DNA of 64,000 nt from assembly GCF_003726095.1 (NCBI RefSeq), contig NZ_CP026031.1, positions 5,086,001 through 5,150,000 on the forward strand, read 5' to 3'. Made by a program: the position numbers and the translations under genes. The notes under the pieces were generated by a model, which searched no databases, was not told where the DNA came from, and was given only the letters and a program-made list of their open reading frames with translations. Origin of the DNA: Niallia circulans. Its GTDB lineage: Bacteria; Bacillota; Bacilli; Bacillales; Cytobacillaceae. Positions within the stretch are counted from its first letter, which is position 1. Every line of letters begins with the position of its first letter. Shown here piece after piece: positions 26,015 to 35,153 of this stretch.

Positions 26015-27013
26015 TTAAAAAAAGAAATGCAGGATATAGTAACAAATTGCAGCGATACTTGCTGAAATTGGTAATGTAATAACCCATGTAATAATCATTC
26101 GTTGTGCTGTTCCCCATTTAACTCCTTTTAAGCGATGCGCAGAACCAACACCGAGAATAGAAGAAGAGATAACATGGGTTGTACTAACTGGAAGGTGAAT
26201 TAAGGTCGATCCGAAAATGATCATTGCTCCTGATAAATCAGCTGCTACCCCATTTACTGGTCGAATTTTCATAATATTTCCACCAACGGTTTTGATAATT
26301 CTCCAGCCACCTACAGAAGTCCCTAGTCCCATTGCAGTAGCACAGGCAAATTGTACCCAAAATGGCACCTCACCAGTTGAAACATAATTATTAGCTAATA
26401 AAGCCATCGTAATAATCCCCATGGCTTTTTGAGCATCATTTGTACCATGTGTATAAGACTGCAATGCTGCTGTGAATATTTGGAAATAGCGAAAACGTCT
26501 ATTTGTTTTTGTTAAATTTAAATCCCTAAAAAAGAATTTAAAAATGGAGTAAATAGTAAAACCAACAATAAAGGCGATGATAGGCGAAAGAATCAATGCC
26601 TCAATGATTTTAATAAACCCAGTATAATTAAGGGAGGAGAAACCAGAAGAAGCAATTGCTGCTCCAGCGATTGATCCAATAATTGCATGGGAAGAACTAC
26701 TCGGTATTCCAAAATACCAAGTAACTAAATTCCAGATGATAGCAGAAATCAATGCTGCAAGGATAACGAGAGAACCATTTGTTAATTGAAAAGGATCTAC
26801 GATTCCTTTTGTAATTGTCTTTGCCACACCAGTAAAGGTCATTGCACCAATAAAGTTCATACATGCTGCCATAATAATGGCGTGCTTTGGTTTTAGTGCT
26901 TTTGTTGATACTGCAGTAGCAATGGAATTGGCTGTATCATGAAAGCCATTAATAAAATCAAATGCTAAGGCAAAGACAACGATTAAAATTGTAAGTATTA
27001 ATAATGTATTCAT
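26015..27013 (-). CDS. pit: Low-affinity inorganic phosphate transporter (PiT family)
   Basis: Integral membrane symporter of 332 residues, importing phosphate with H+ or as a metal-phosphate complex. The duplicated PiT signature is visible: FDFINGFHDTANSIATAVST near residue 19 and, in the second half, QSYTHGTNDAQKAMGIIT near residue 187. About ten hydrophobic segments are seen. It follows the DUF47 gene by 14 bases on the same strand, the standard pairing for this family. A terminator ends the operon. Confidence 0.94.
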   Translation of the reverse strand: MNTLLILTILIVVFALAFDFINGFHDTANSIATAVSTKALKPKHAIIMAACMNFIGAMTFTGVAKTITKGIVDPFQLTNGSLVILAALISAIIWNLVTWYFGIPSSSSHAIIGSIAGAAIASSGFSSLNYTGFIKIIEALILSPIIAFIVGFTIYSIFKFFFRDLNLTKTNRRFRYFQIFTAALQSYTHGTNDAQKAMGIITMALLANNYVSTGEVPFWVQFACATAMGLGTSVGGWRIIKTVGGNIMKIRPVNGVAADLSGAMIIFGSTLIHLPVSTTHVISSSILGVGSAHRLKGVKWGTAQRMIITWVITLPISASIAAICYYILHFFF

Positions 27014-27027
27014 TGGAAAAAGACTCC

Positions 27028-27645
27028 TTATGCGTTCTTCATAATGATACTTTCAAGTGTGTTGGCAACACTTTGACAGTAATCAGCGATATCCTCAAGA
27101 TTTTCATACACTTCTTTATATTGGATAATACGAATCGGATCTTTTTCTACAGAGAAAAGGTTTTTAATCGATTGTCGTAAAATGCCATCACATTTTGATT
27201 CGTGATCTTTAATTCTAATTGCATATTCTCTAATTTTAGGTAATTTTTTAGTTGTAAGTAAATCTACTGCTTTATCAATTTCTACTGCACAGTTTTTGAT
27301 TTCTTCCACAAAACGCAGCATATATTCATCTGCACTAATGATATTGTACATTTCGAAAAGTGCAGAAGTACTCTCAAGACCATCTAAAACATCATCCATA
27401 CTCATTGTAAGAGCTAGAATGTCTTCTCTTTCAATCGGCGTAATAAAGGCTTTATTTAATTCTGTGATAACTTCATGAACATATGTATCACCTTTTGTTT
27501 CAATTTCCTTCATTGTTTCAGAAAAAGTTTTTAAATCGCTAACATTTGTTAGCTTATAGTCAGCAAAAAAGTCTGCTCCTTCTTTTAAATTTGAAGCGAT
27601 ATTTTTTAACATAACAGCAAACTTATCTTGTTTTTTAAAAACCAT
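27028..27645 (-). CDS. DUF47 / PhoU-like protein paired with PiT
   Basis: Cytoplasmic helical protein of 205 residues in the DUF47 family, which resembles PhoU and is found beside PiT transporters, where it is thought to modulate them. The repeated E/D-rich helical motif (EIETKGDTYVHEV and KDHESKCDGILRQ) is visible. The start is the ATG at 27643-27645, eight bases after a GGAGG; the upstream in-frame ATG overlaps that ribosome site and was rejected. B. subtilis YkaA is the likely counterpart. Confidence 0.9.
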   Translation of the reverse strand: MVFKKQDKFAVMLKNIASNLKEGADFFADYKLTNVSDLKTFSETMKEIETKGDTYVHEVITELNKAFITPIEREDILALTMSMDDVLDGLESTSALFEMYNIISADEYMLRFVEEIKNCAVEIDKAVDLLTTKKLPKIREYAIRIKDHESKCDGILRQSIKNLFSVEKDPIRIIQYKEVYENLEDIADYCQSVANTLESIIMKNA

Positions 27646-27931
27646 TATGGTTACCTCCATTAATATATAACAAATTATGACTAAGCCTTACATATTTTAT
27701 AGGAAAGTTGTCGAATAGCATAGTATTTTGAAAAGAAATTTACAAAAACTTAATATTTGGTTTACAAACTTTTAAGAAAACTACATTACTTTTTTACAAT
27801 ATTTTCATTAATTTAATAATTTTCTCCAGGAAATTGAGTGCTTTTTCATAGCTCTATCCTAATATTGTGTCCAATTCTATATATAATAAAGTAATAGCAA
27901 AATGTCCAAATAAGAAGGAGAGCCACTGTTA

Positions 27932-28084
27932 ATGATGAAATTATTATTATTCGAGAAAGATATGGCTTATAGGAAGAGAACAGAATCCCATAAACAAGTT
28001 CTATATATTACAATGGACATTACAGGAACTAATAATACGATTATCGAGAAGAAAGGAGATTCCTTATTAGGAGGGGAAGATTAA
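27932..28084 (+). CDS. Possible small protein, 50 residues
   Basis: An open frame in the ~540-base gap between the DUF47 gene and the SDR gene. It has GAAGGAG about 11 bases upstream and TATAAT at about 27882-27887 as a possible -10. The peptide begins MMKLLLFEKD and ends SLLGGED; it is charged, soluble and has no recognisable motif. A second ATG is the next codon. Coding status rests only on the ribosome site and length, so it is uncertain. The rest of this gap shows nothing recognisable. Confidence 0.35.
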   Translation: MMKLLLFEKDMAYRKRTESHKQVLYITMDITGTNNTIIEKKGDSLLGGED

Positions 28085-28200
28085 GTCCAATCCACTCTGT
28101 GAATCAAAAAGTTTTAATATAGAAAAGAAGCGTAATAAGAACAACAGTCAATATAATGTCCATGTGAAGATGAGAATATGTGGCAGGAAAAGGGGAAAAA

Positions 28201-29040
28201 GTGGAGAAAAAAGTAGTCCTCATAACAGGAGCAAATAGTGGATTTGGGAAATGGATGACAATAGAATTTGCAAAAGCGAACTATACAGTTATAGCATCGA
28301 TGAGAGATAGGAATAAAAGTAGGCAGTTGGTAGAAGAAGCAACAAAAATGGGGATAATCTCTAATATAGACATAGTTTCTTTAGATATTACTTCTGAGCA
28401 ATCAGTAGAAAACTTAAGTTTATATGTACAGAGAATAGGCCAGATTGACTTACTGATAAATAATGCCGGCTATGCAGGAGCCGGTTTTTCAGAGGAGATA
28501 TCAATCGAAGAATATCAACGTCAGCTGGATACGAATTTTTTTGGAGCGATTCGTGTAACGCAATGTGTTCTTCCGTTTATGAGAAAGCAGCGGAGAGGAA
28601 TGATTATTAATATAAGCAGCATAAGTGGCGAAATTGGATTTCCAGGCTTATCCCCATATGTTTCCTCTAAATTTGCACTAGAAGGATGGAGTGAGGCCTT
28701 AAGATTGGAGTTAGCTCCATTTTCTATTCCAGTCGTTCTAGTAGAGCCTGGTTCTTTTCAAACAAATATTTGGACAACAGGGAAGCAAATTGCTGAAAAA
28801 TCTACCTTGTCTTCTTCACCTTATTATTCGTATATGAAACAGCTCGATACATATTTACATAATAGCAGCAAAAAAAATGGAGATCCAAGGTTGGTAGCTG
28901 AAAAGGTAGTTTCTATTGCAAAGAAAAAACATCCAAGATTACGTTATGTAGTTGGAAAAGGAACAAAAGGTACAATCTTTTTCAAGCATATTGTGCCATG
29001 GAAGTGGTGGGAGAAAATCGTTCTATATATTTTAAAGTAA
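28201..29040 (+). CDS. Short-chain dehydrogenase/reductase
   Basis: NAD(P)-dependent oxidoreductase of 279 residues with unknown substrate. Classical SDR features: TGANSGFG loop at about residue 9, NNAGYAGAG, catalytic Ser in INISSISG and the YVSSKFA active-site Tyr/Lys, then VVLVEPGSFQTNIW. The C-terminal WKWWEKIVLYILK is hydrophobic and basic, suggesting loose membrane contact. I chose GTG 28201 because AGGGG lies six bases upstream; GTG 28180 lacks a ribosome site. Length and motifs fit B. subtilis YusZ-like proteins. Monocistronic as far as can be seen. Confidence 0.87.
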   Translation: MEKKVVLITGANSGFGKWMTIEFAKANYTVIASMRDRNKSRQLVEEATKMGIISNIDIVSLDITSEQSVENLSLYVQRIGQIDLLINNAGYAGAGFSEEISIEEYQRQLDTNFFGAIRVTQCVLPFMRKQRRGMIINISSISGEIGFPGLSPYVSSKFALEGWSEALRLELAPFSIPVVLVEPGSFQTNIWTTGKQIAEKSTLSSSPYYSYMKQLDTYLHNSSKKNGDPRLVAEKVVSIAKKKHPRLRYVVGKGTKGTIFFKHIVPWKWWEKIVLYILK

Positions 29041-29150
29041 AAATATATTAGGAAGCAGGAAATTTTTTAAAAGGAATAATTCATATTTATAGAGAAGTAT
29101 TCAAATAAGTGTTATTATATGGATAATTCTGATTTTTGGAGGTGTTTTGT

Positions 29151-29981
29151 TTGGTCAATAGCATCGAACAGAAAGTGACGCTACATAATGGAGTAGAAAT
29201 ACCACAATTAGGGATTGGTGTCTTTAAAGTAGAAGAGGGAGACACCGTATTCCAAACAGTAAAAACTGCTTTGGATCTTGGTTATCGTTCTATTGATACT
29301 GCTGCCATTTATAAGAATGAAGAAGGAGTAGGCAGAGCGATAAAAGAAAGCGCTATCCAAAGAGATGAGTTATTTGTTACTACTAAAGTATGGAATGATG
29401 ATCAAGGATATGATTCCACTTTAAGAGCATTTGAAACGAGTTTGAAAAAATTAGACTTAGACTACCTAGATTTATATTTAATTCATTGGCCAGGAAAAGA
29501 TAAATATGTGGAAACATGGAAAGCACTTGAGAAATTATATAAAGAAGGATTAGTTAGAGCTATTGGTGTAAGTAATTTTCATGAACATCATTTAGAACAT
29601 TTACTTGCAAATGCAAATGAGAAGCCAACTGTTAACCAGATTGAATTACATCCAAGGCTTTCCCAAGAGAGCGTAAGAGAATATTGCAAGAAAAAAGATA
29701 TCAAAGTGGAAGCATGGTCGCCGATTGCCAAAGGTCGGTTAGTAAATGAACCGACACTTAATTATATTGCGAAAAAGCATGAGAAAACCCCTGTTCAAGT
29801 TATTTTACGCTGGCATCTGCAACATGGAAATATTATAATTCCTAAGTCTGTTCATCCAGAAAGAATCAAAGAAAATGCAGAGATATTTGATTTTCAACTA
29901 AGCTTAGTGGAAATGGATCAAATCGATCGCTTAAATATGAATGAAAGACTTGGCAGTAATCCAGATGAATTATTATTTTAA
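29151..29981 (+). CDS. yvgN: Aldo/keto reductase, glyoxal reductase-like
   Basis: NADPH-dependent aldo/keto reductase of 276 residues, cytoplasmic, likely reducing glyoxal and methylglyoxal. The catalytic tetrad is visible as Asp and Tyr in SIDTAAIYKNEEGVG, Lys in VTTKVWN and His in LIHWPGKDK. Cofactor regions VSNFHEHHLE and IIPKSVHPERIKEN follow, and the C-terminus NPDELLF agrees with B. subtilis YvgN as I recall it. The start is TTG 29151, seven bases after GGAGGT; upstream in-frame codons overlap that site. Confidence 0.88.
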   Translation: MVNSIEQKVTLHNGVEIPQLGIGVFKVEEGDTVFQTVKTALDLGYRSIDTAAIYKNEEGVGRAIKESAIQRDELFVTTKVWNDDQGYDSTLRAFETSLKKLDLDYLDLYLIHWPGKDKYVETWKALEKLYKEGLVRAIGVSNFHEHHLEHLLANANEKPTVNQIELHPRLSQESVREYCKKKDIKVEAWSPIAKGRLVNEPTLNYIAKKHEKTPVQVILRWHLQHGNIIIPKSVHPERIKENAEIFDFQLSLVEMDQIDRLNMNERLGSNPDELLF

Positions 29982-30240
29982 TTAAATTTAAAGACTATAA
30001 AACGGAACAAACAAAAGGTCTGCGCCTAATTAATTAGGCGTAGATTTTTTGTTAGGAAGCACTTAAATGAATCTTCTTAAAACAATGAATGTAATAGTTA
30101 TGTTTAAAAGACTCAAAGGGTGGTAAATATAAGTACAAGCAGATAGTGAAAATAAACCGTACGGAAAAATCATTGCTGCAGCATGTTTTTCACTATCTCA
30201 TTGAAAAATATCAACACTATAAGAAAAAGGAGTGTTAAAT

Positions 30241-30495
30241 ATGGGATTTTTATGGTCATTAATAATAGGTGGTATTATAGGATGGTTAGCAGGATTAATT
30301 ACTGGTAAAGATATTCCTGGTGGAGTTATTGGTAATATTATTGCCGGTTTTGTTGGAGCTTGGTTAGGATCATTAATTTTAGGAGATTGGGGTCCATCCA
30401 TTGCTGATTTCGCCATTATCCCGAGCATTATCGGTGCAGTCGTTTTAGTATTTATTCTAAGCCTGATTATGCGTGGTATGCGTAAAACAACATAA
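30241..30495 (+). CDS. GlsB/YeaQ/YmgE family small membrane protein
   Basis: An 84-residue glycine-rich membrane protein with three hydrophobic helices: GFLWSLIIGGIIGWLAGLI, VIGNIIAGFVGAWLGSLIL and IIGAVVLVFILSLI. The GGxIGWLAG and GNIxAGFxGAWLG pattern defines the family, which is linked to general stress and has no assigned mechanism. AAAGGAG precedes the ATG by eight bases. A terminator at 30511-30545 follows at once, so it is transcribed alone. Confidence 0.9.
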   Translation: MGFLWSLIIGGIIGWLAGLITGKDIPGGVIGNIIAGFVGAWLGSLILGDWGPSIADFAIIPSIIGAVVLVFILSLIMRGMRKTT

Positions 30496-30510
30496 AGTAT
30501 AGAGAAAAAA

Positions 30511-30545
30511 GGAAATGAGCTTTCTTAAGCCATTTCCTTTTTTTG
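30511..30545 (+). terminator. Terminator after the GlsB-family gene
   Basis: GGAAATG-A-GCTT pairs with AAGC-CATTTCC around TCTT, followed by seven T residues. Confidence 0.75.
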
Positions 30546-30560
30546 TTGAAAACATGCCCT

Positions 30561-31484
30561 TTAACTTAGCAATTCTTCCCAATCTTCATTAGGGAATATC
30601 GGCGGATTGTCTAATGGCGGAGCAAAGACTGTAATTTGTTCCTGCGAGATAGGGTGGGTGAATTGAATTTTCGCCGCGTGAAGTGCTTGTCGATGGAACA
30701 TTGGTTTCCCGCCATAAAGTTTGTCTCCGGCAAGGGGATGCTTAATGGAGCTTAAATGGACTCTAATCTGATGTGTTCTGCCCGTGTCTAAAGTGCAAGA
30801 GATAAGGGTTAAATCTTCAGACGGCAGCCGCTTGATTCGTTTAAAATGGGTGATTGCCTGTTGGCCTGTTTCTGAAATTCTTCGACGGCTGCTATGATGT
30901 CGATCTTTCCCAATCGGCTTATTAATCGTTCCTTTTTTCTGTGCTAAAAAACCCTCAATAAGAGCGATATACGTTCTTTTAATTTTTCTTTCTCTTAATA
31001 GATAATCAAGCATGTTAGCGACTAAATCGTGTTTGGCAAAAAGAATACACCCGGTAGTATCCCGATCCAATCTGTGGATATGCTTTAATTGTCTTTCTTC
31101 TCCACTTAATAATAGATGATAGGCCACACCATTTAATAAGGAAGAAGTATCTTCGGGAGAATGAGGATGGGTATCGATGGAATCAGGTTTGTTTACGACT
31201 AAAAGGAAATCATCTTCATAAAGAATAGAAAGATCCATATAAATTGGGATAATGTTGTTAGGTTGCTGCTGAAAGAGATTAATTTTTAAAATATCTTCCT
31301 GCTTAAGCATGGAATTCCATGGAACATTTTGGTTATTTAATTGAACTTTTTTCTCCATTTTAAATAGATGAATTTGCTTTTTTGAAGCAAGTAAAACCTG
31401 TGAAAAGAACTCCTCGATTGATAATCCTTCCCATTGCACAGGGATTTTAAGCAGTAGCCAGTCTCCTTTTCTTTCATATATCAT
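30561..31484 (-). CDS. RluD-family RNA pseudouridine synthase
   Basis: Converts uridine to pseudouridine in structured RNA, probably rRNA; 307 residues, standard length. The catalytic motif HRLDRDTTGCILFAK (Asp of the HRLD motif) is at about residue 137, preceded by VVNKPDSIDTHP and followed by GRTHQIRVHLSSIKHPLAGDKLYG. The N-terminus has an S4-like region. AAAGGAG precedes the start. The neighbouring DUF5365 gene, divergent from it, recalls the yhcT-yhcU neighbourhood of B. subtilis, so this is probably the YhcT counterpart. Exact target site unknown. Confidence 0.92.
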   Translation of the reverse strand: MIYERKGDWLLLKIPVQWEGLSIEEFFSQVLLASKKQIHLFKMEKKVQLNNQNVPWNSMLKQEDILKINLFQQQPNNIIPIYMDLSILYEDDFLLVVNKPDSIDTHPHSPEDTSSLLNGVAYHLLLSGEERQLKHIHRLDRDTTGCILFAKHDLVANMLDYLLRERKIKRTYIALIEGFLAQKKGTINKPIGKDRHHSSRRRISETGQQAITHFKRIKRLPSEDLTLISCTLDTGRTHQIRVHLSSIKHPLAGDKLYGGKPMFHRQALHAAKIQFTHPISQEQITVFAPPLDNPPIFPNEDWEELLS

Positions 31485-31658
31485 ACATAAAATCTCCTTT
31501 GTTTTTTATACGAATGAATGATAAAAGTGTCTTAAATATAACTTAGTTATCATATCATGGTTTTAATTACCACAGAAATGGTTTTTGGGGATATGTTAGA
31601 CTATGGGTAACAGTTAGGTTGAGTAAATTTATAAGAAATAAAGAGGGTGTTTCATTTC

Positions 31659-32066
31659 ATGAAAGTCGTATTTGCATCAACACCAACACAAGAGGAAAGA
31701 ATTAATGAGTTGATTCAGACCTTTTATTCGAAGGTATTTCCTTTTTACTTTTCAGATGAGGAAATTAATCAATTCGAACGATTAAAGGTTTTAGCTATTA
31801 CTCCAGAAAAAGCGCAGTTATTAAGCACATTAAAAACATCTTATCAAGTAATTGCCAGTCTTCAAACCCTTGTGAACATATTGGAGGATCCAGAGAATAA
31901 GCACAAATATAAACAAGTTTTTGCAAAAAATGTCCACATTCTCGAGGAATTGGATATATTCTTTCCCTTCCATTTAGATAATTTTAGATCAAGCAGTAAC
32001 GGGGATTCCTGCAATCAAGTGAATTTTAGTATGTATGCAGAGGCAAATAATTCATACTTACTTTAA
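31659..32066 (+). CDS. DUF5365 (YhcU-like) protein
   Basis: Cytoplasmic protein of 135 residues. MKVVFASTPTQEERINELIQ at the N-terminus and SLQTLVNIL and FPFHLDNF further on match my memory of the Bacillus-specific YhcU family of unknown role. The start is the ATG at 31659, preceded by GAGGGTG; the in-frame GTG at 31647 is part of that site. It is divergent from the pseudouridine synthase gene and followed by a bidirectional terminator. Confidence 0.7.
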   Translation: MKVVFASTPTQEERINELIQTFYSKVFPFYFSDEEINQFERLKVLAITPEKAQLLSTLKTSYQVIASLQTLVNILEDPENKHKYKQVFAKNVHILEELDIFFPFHLDNFRSSSNGDSCNQVNFSMYAEANNSYLL

Positions 32067-32105
32067 TTTTTTCTAACTTCCTATTGCTTATTCTTTAGGA
32101 AAGGA

Positions 32106-32146
32106 AAAAGGCCATCGCAGTCAATAGAAAGACGATGGCCTTTTTT
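32106..32146. terminator. Bidirectional terminator
   Basis: AAAAAGGCCATCG and CGATGGCCTTTTTT form a 13-bp stem with a ~14-base loop, between the convergent DUF5365 and thioredoxin genes. Confidence 0.8.
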
Positions 32147-32167
32147 ATACAAAATTTTTTAGCACCC

Positions 32168-32641
32168 TTATTTTTTCACACTGTATTCTTCGAGCCACTG
32201 TTTAAAGACTGCAGGTTCTTTGTAGCCATTAATTCTGCTTACTTCTTTTCCATTTTTGTATTGGACAATAGTAGGAGTTGACTCGATATTGTATTTATCC
32301 CAGCCTTCCTCAAATTCCAATAAATTATATTGATCAATCGATACATTTAATTCTTTTGCAAGTGGCATTAATTCAGGAGTAGTTTTTAAACAATATTGAC
32401 ATTCTGAACTAAAGAAATAGACGGTCACATCTTCCTCGTTTTTTAATTTTTCCTCGAGTTCATCAGGAAGGATGATATTTTGGTAATTAGGATTCTCTAA
32501 TAATTCAACTGTAGCTGGCTCCAGATCTGCTTTCTTATAGATATTGCCTTCCACAGCTTTTTCTTTTTTCATATGAGATAAAAAAGCTACCCCAGCAAAT
32601 AAAATAATAATAAAGACAAGGAAAAACAGGACTTTTTTCAT
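32168..32641 (-). CDS. Membrane-anchored thioredoxin-like thiol-disulfide protein
   Basis: Extracytoplasmic thioredoxin-fold protein of 157 residues anchored by an N-terminal helix (~4-22). The active site is CQYC within FFSSECQYCLKTTPE at about residues 79-83, and the cis-proline region is ESTPTIVQY. The start overlaps the stop of the upstream DsbB-type gene by four bases, so the pair is translated together and this protein is the likely redox partner of the quinone oxidoreductase. BdbA or BdbD-like function in disulfide formation is inferred. Confidence 0.88.
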   Translation of the reverse strand: MKKVLFFLVFIIILFAGVAFLSHMKKEKAVEGNIYKKADLEPATVELLENPNYQNIILPDELEEKLKNEEDVTVYFFSSECQYCLKTTPELMPLAKELNVSIDQYNLLEFEEGWDKYNIESTPTIVQYKNGKEVSRINGYKEPAVFKQWLEEYSVKK

Positions 32642-33084
32642 TCATTCATCTCCTTTGTTTTTTTCCAAATAATAAGGCTGCAAGTAAAGATAATGATAAA
32701 TCCAATTAGCGCCATAAAGGGGATCGTGATAAAACCTAACCAATTTATGTACTCACCTGTGCAAGAAACTGGTCCGCAGGCTGATGACGATTCAAAGATG
32801 CTAGCTAACTTTTGGATGGAATAGTGATAAATGGAAACACATGCGCCAATCCCAGAAAGAATCATGGTATAAAAGCTGATTTTGTAATCTTTTCGAATTA
32901 CCGCAATTCCTAAAATAATCACAAACGGGTACATTAAAATACGCTGATACCAACACAAAGTACATGGAACAAATTCTCTAATTTCGGAAAAGTAGAGACT
33001 GCCAAACATGCTGAGGACAGCTGCAATCCATGCCAAATATAAAATGTTCTCCCGTGAATCCTTTTGCTTTGTTTTTTCCTCCAT
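32638..33084 (-). CDS. bdbC: Disulfide bond formation protein, DsbB/BdbC family
   Basis: Membrane thiol oxidoreductase of 148 residues which passes electrons from a thioredoxin-like partner to quinone. Four hydrophobic helices are visible. The two redox pairs are CTLC (in EFVPCTLCWYQRILMYP) and the CGPVSC loop, both on the outer face. AAAGGAG precedes the ATG. It is followed directly, with a four-base overlap, by the thioredoxin-like gene. The pair supports folding of secreted proteins. Confidence 0.92.
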   Translation of the reverse strand: MEEKTKQKDSRENILYLAWIAAVLSMFGSLYFSEIREFVPCTLCWYQRILMYPFVIILGIAVIRKDYKISFYTMILSGIGACVSIYHYSIQKLASIFESSSACGPVSCTGEYINWLGFITIPFMALIGFIIIFTCSLIIWKKTKEMNE

Positions 33085-33294
33085 AAGATTCTCCTTTATT
33101 GTGTTTATTGATTCCTAAAATTGATAGAAATATTTTCACTATAAAAAAAGTATAAAGGTAATCGGAATTGATGTAAACAAACTAGAATTCCAAAAGGAGA
33201 GAGATTATATCTGAAAAAAATGGGGAAATGTAAAAATAGTAAATAAAATGTAGAGTATGGATTAAGAAGATCATACATAAGGGAGTAAAATAGT

Positions 33295-34833
33295 ATGCCA
33301 AAATTGGATTTATCGAAATTTGAGAAAAAACTCATTATCCGAAACACAGAATTTCAGGATATTGATAAAATCATGAAGCTTCAAGCGGAGTGCTTTCCAG
33401 GCATGGATCCGTGGACAAAGGATCAATTAAGAAGCCATATTGAGATTTTTCAAGAAGGACAATTTGTTGCAGAATATGATGGGGAAATTATTGGATCATG
33501 CTCTAGCTTGATTATAAATTTTGACGAATATGATGCCCGCCATACATGGGATGAAGTGACAGATGGCGGATATATCACAAATCATAATCCCCATGGCTAT
33601 AATCTTTATGGAATTGAGGTAATGGTAGATCCAGAATACCGAAGAATGAAAATAGGACACCGTCTTTATGAAGCGAGAAAAGAGTTAGTGCGTCAGCTGA
33701 ATTTACAAAGTATTATCATTGGCGGTAGAATACCGAATTATTATAAATATGAAGACCAAATGACAGCAAGAGAATATGTTCAAGAAGTACTTCATCATAA
33801 AATATATGATCCAGTACTGTCCTTTCAATTATTAAATGGTTTTACGTTAATGCGGATTAATCCAAATTACTTACCAGATGATGCCCAATCGAAAAGCTAT
33901 GCAACGATTATGGAATGGAACAATGTAGAATACATGCCAAAATCTAAACGTTTTTTCAAAAGCAGTTATCCTGTGCGGATTTGCGTTGTTCAATATAAGA
34001 TGAGACAGATAAAGAGTTTTGAGGATTTTGCCAATCAGGTAGAGTATTATACAGATGTAGCATCCAATGGGGAATCAGATTTTGTTGTATTTCCTGAATT
34101 GCTTACATCGCAATTAATGTCGTTTATGGATGAACGTGTTCCAAGTACGGCTATTAGAAAGGTAACAGAATATACAGAGCAGTATATTGAGCTTTTCACT
34201 AATTTAGCAATTCGCTATAACATTAATATTATCGGTGGTTCTCATTTTGTGAAAGAAGATGATGAAGAAATTTATAATATTGCCTATCTTTTTAGACGTG
34301 ATGGCACGATTGAGAAACAATATAAATTACATATAACGCCTAATGAGCGGAAATGGTGGGGGATAAGACGAGGAGATGCCGTCAGGGTTTTTGATACAGA
34401 TTGTGGGAAAATTGCGATTCAAATTTGCTATGATATTGAATTTCCAGAACTAGCCCGGATTGCAACCGATATGGGGGCGAAAATTATTTTTACCCCGTTT
34501 TGTACAGAAGATCGCCAAGGTTATTTACGTGTCCGGTATTGTGCGCAAGCTCGAGCTGTAGAAAACCAAGTTTATACGGTGATTGCTGGGACTGTCGGTA
34601 ATTTACCACAAACAGAAAATATGGATATTCAATATGCCCAATCGGCTATCTTCGCGCCATCTGATTTTGAATTTGCACGAGATGGGATTGTTGGGGAAAC
34701 AAACCCAAATATAGAAATGGTTATGATCGGAGATGTAGATTTAGAAATACTAAGAAGACAACGACAAAGAGGAACAGTCCGCCAATTAAAAGATAGACGC
34801 TTTGACGTATACCGAATTGAATATAAGAAGTAA
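33295..34833 (+). CDS. yhcX: GNAT acetyltransferase - carbon-nitrogen hydrolase fusion (YhcX-like)
   Basis: Two-domain cytoplasmic enzyme of 512 residues. The N-terminal GNAT domain covers ~12-215 with GIEVMVDPEYRRMKIGHRLYE as the acetyl-CoA region. The C-terminal nitrilase domain covers ~225-505 with its triad visible: Glu in VVFPELLT, Lys in EKQYKLHITP and Cys in IAIQICYDIEFPELAR. This fusion is known as YhcX in B. subtilis. The substrate is uncertain; an amidase role on an indole or amide compound has been discussed for relatives. A long hairpin terminator follows. Confidence 0.9.
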   Translation: MPKLDLSKFEKKLIIRNTEFQDIDKIMKLQAECFPGMDPWTKDQLRSHIEIFQEGQFVAEYDGEIIGSCSSLIINFDEYDARHTWDEVTDGGYITNHNPHGYNLYGIEVMVDPEYRRMKIGHRLYEARKELVRQLNLQSIIIGGRIPNYYKYEDQMTAREYVQEVLHHKIYDPVLSFQLLNGFTLMRINPNYLPDDAQSKSYATIMEWNNVEYMPKSKRFFKSSYPVRICVVQYKMRQIKSFEDFANQVEYYTDVASNGESDFVVFPELLTSQLMSFMDERVPSTAIRKVTEYTEQYIELFTNLAIRYNINIIGGSHFVKEDDEEIYNIAYLFRRDGTIEKQYKLHITPNERKWWGIRRGDAVRVFDTDCGKIAIQICYDIEFPELARIATDMGAKIIFTPFCTEDRQGYLRVRYCAQARAVENQVYTVIAGTVGNLPQTENMDIQYAQSAIFAPSDFEFARDGIVGETNPNIEMVMIGDVDLEILRRQRQRGTVRQLKDRRFDVYRIEYKK

Positions 34834-34860
34834 TCAATTATAGATGTAATATGAAATGAA

Positions 34861-34898
34861 CAGGTAAAACCACGACTGAAGAGTCGTGGTTTTACCTG
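34861..34898 (+). terminator. Strong hairpin terminator after yhcX
   Basis: A perfect 16-bp stem, CAGGTAAAACCACGAC with its complement around TGAAGA. The T-run is interrupted (TTTTACCTG is part of the stem), so it may act partly as an RNA end protector. Its core is repeated at 35109-35134. Confidence 0.65.
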
Positions 34899-34925
34899 TA
34901 GACAAACTAATCTCTTTGAATTATT

Positions 34926-35065
34926 AGGATGTTGCTTTCCGCTTCGGGGGTTCGCTTTCCGTGGGGCTCGCGCTGAGCCGCGGTCTGCTTACAGCCTGCA
35001 GGGTCTCAGACTGTCTCGCTAATCCCACAGGAGTCTCACCCCCTCCACTCCAATCAACACATAAA
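34926..35065. repeat. Bacillus-type dispersed intergenic repeat
   Basis: GC-rich non-coding element unlike its surroundings. It contains GTTGCTTTCCGC, TTCGCTTTCCGTGGGG, GGGTCTCAGACTG and CACAGGAGTCTC, ending CTCCAATCAAC. I recognise this pattern from highly repeated intergenic elements in Bacillus-group genomes. A diverged partial copy lies at 53040-53135. It is flanked on both sides by related hairpins. Confidence 0.7.
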
Positions 35066-35108
35066 AATGTAATTCTTACTTCGCCAATATCTTTTTGTCG
35101 ACAAACTC

Positions 35109-35134
35109 AAACCACGACTGAAGTGTCGTGGTTT
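35109..35134. terminator. Second copy of the yhcX hairpin
   Basis: AAACCACGAC-TGAAGT-GTCGTGGTTT followed by TTTT. It has the same core and near-identical loop as the hairpin at 34861-34898. It lies just after the convergent YhdB-like gene. Confidence 0.65.
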
Positions 35135-35153
35135 TTTGGTGGGATTCTATCTA

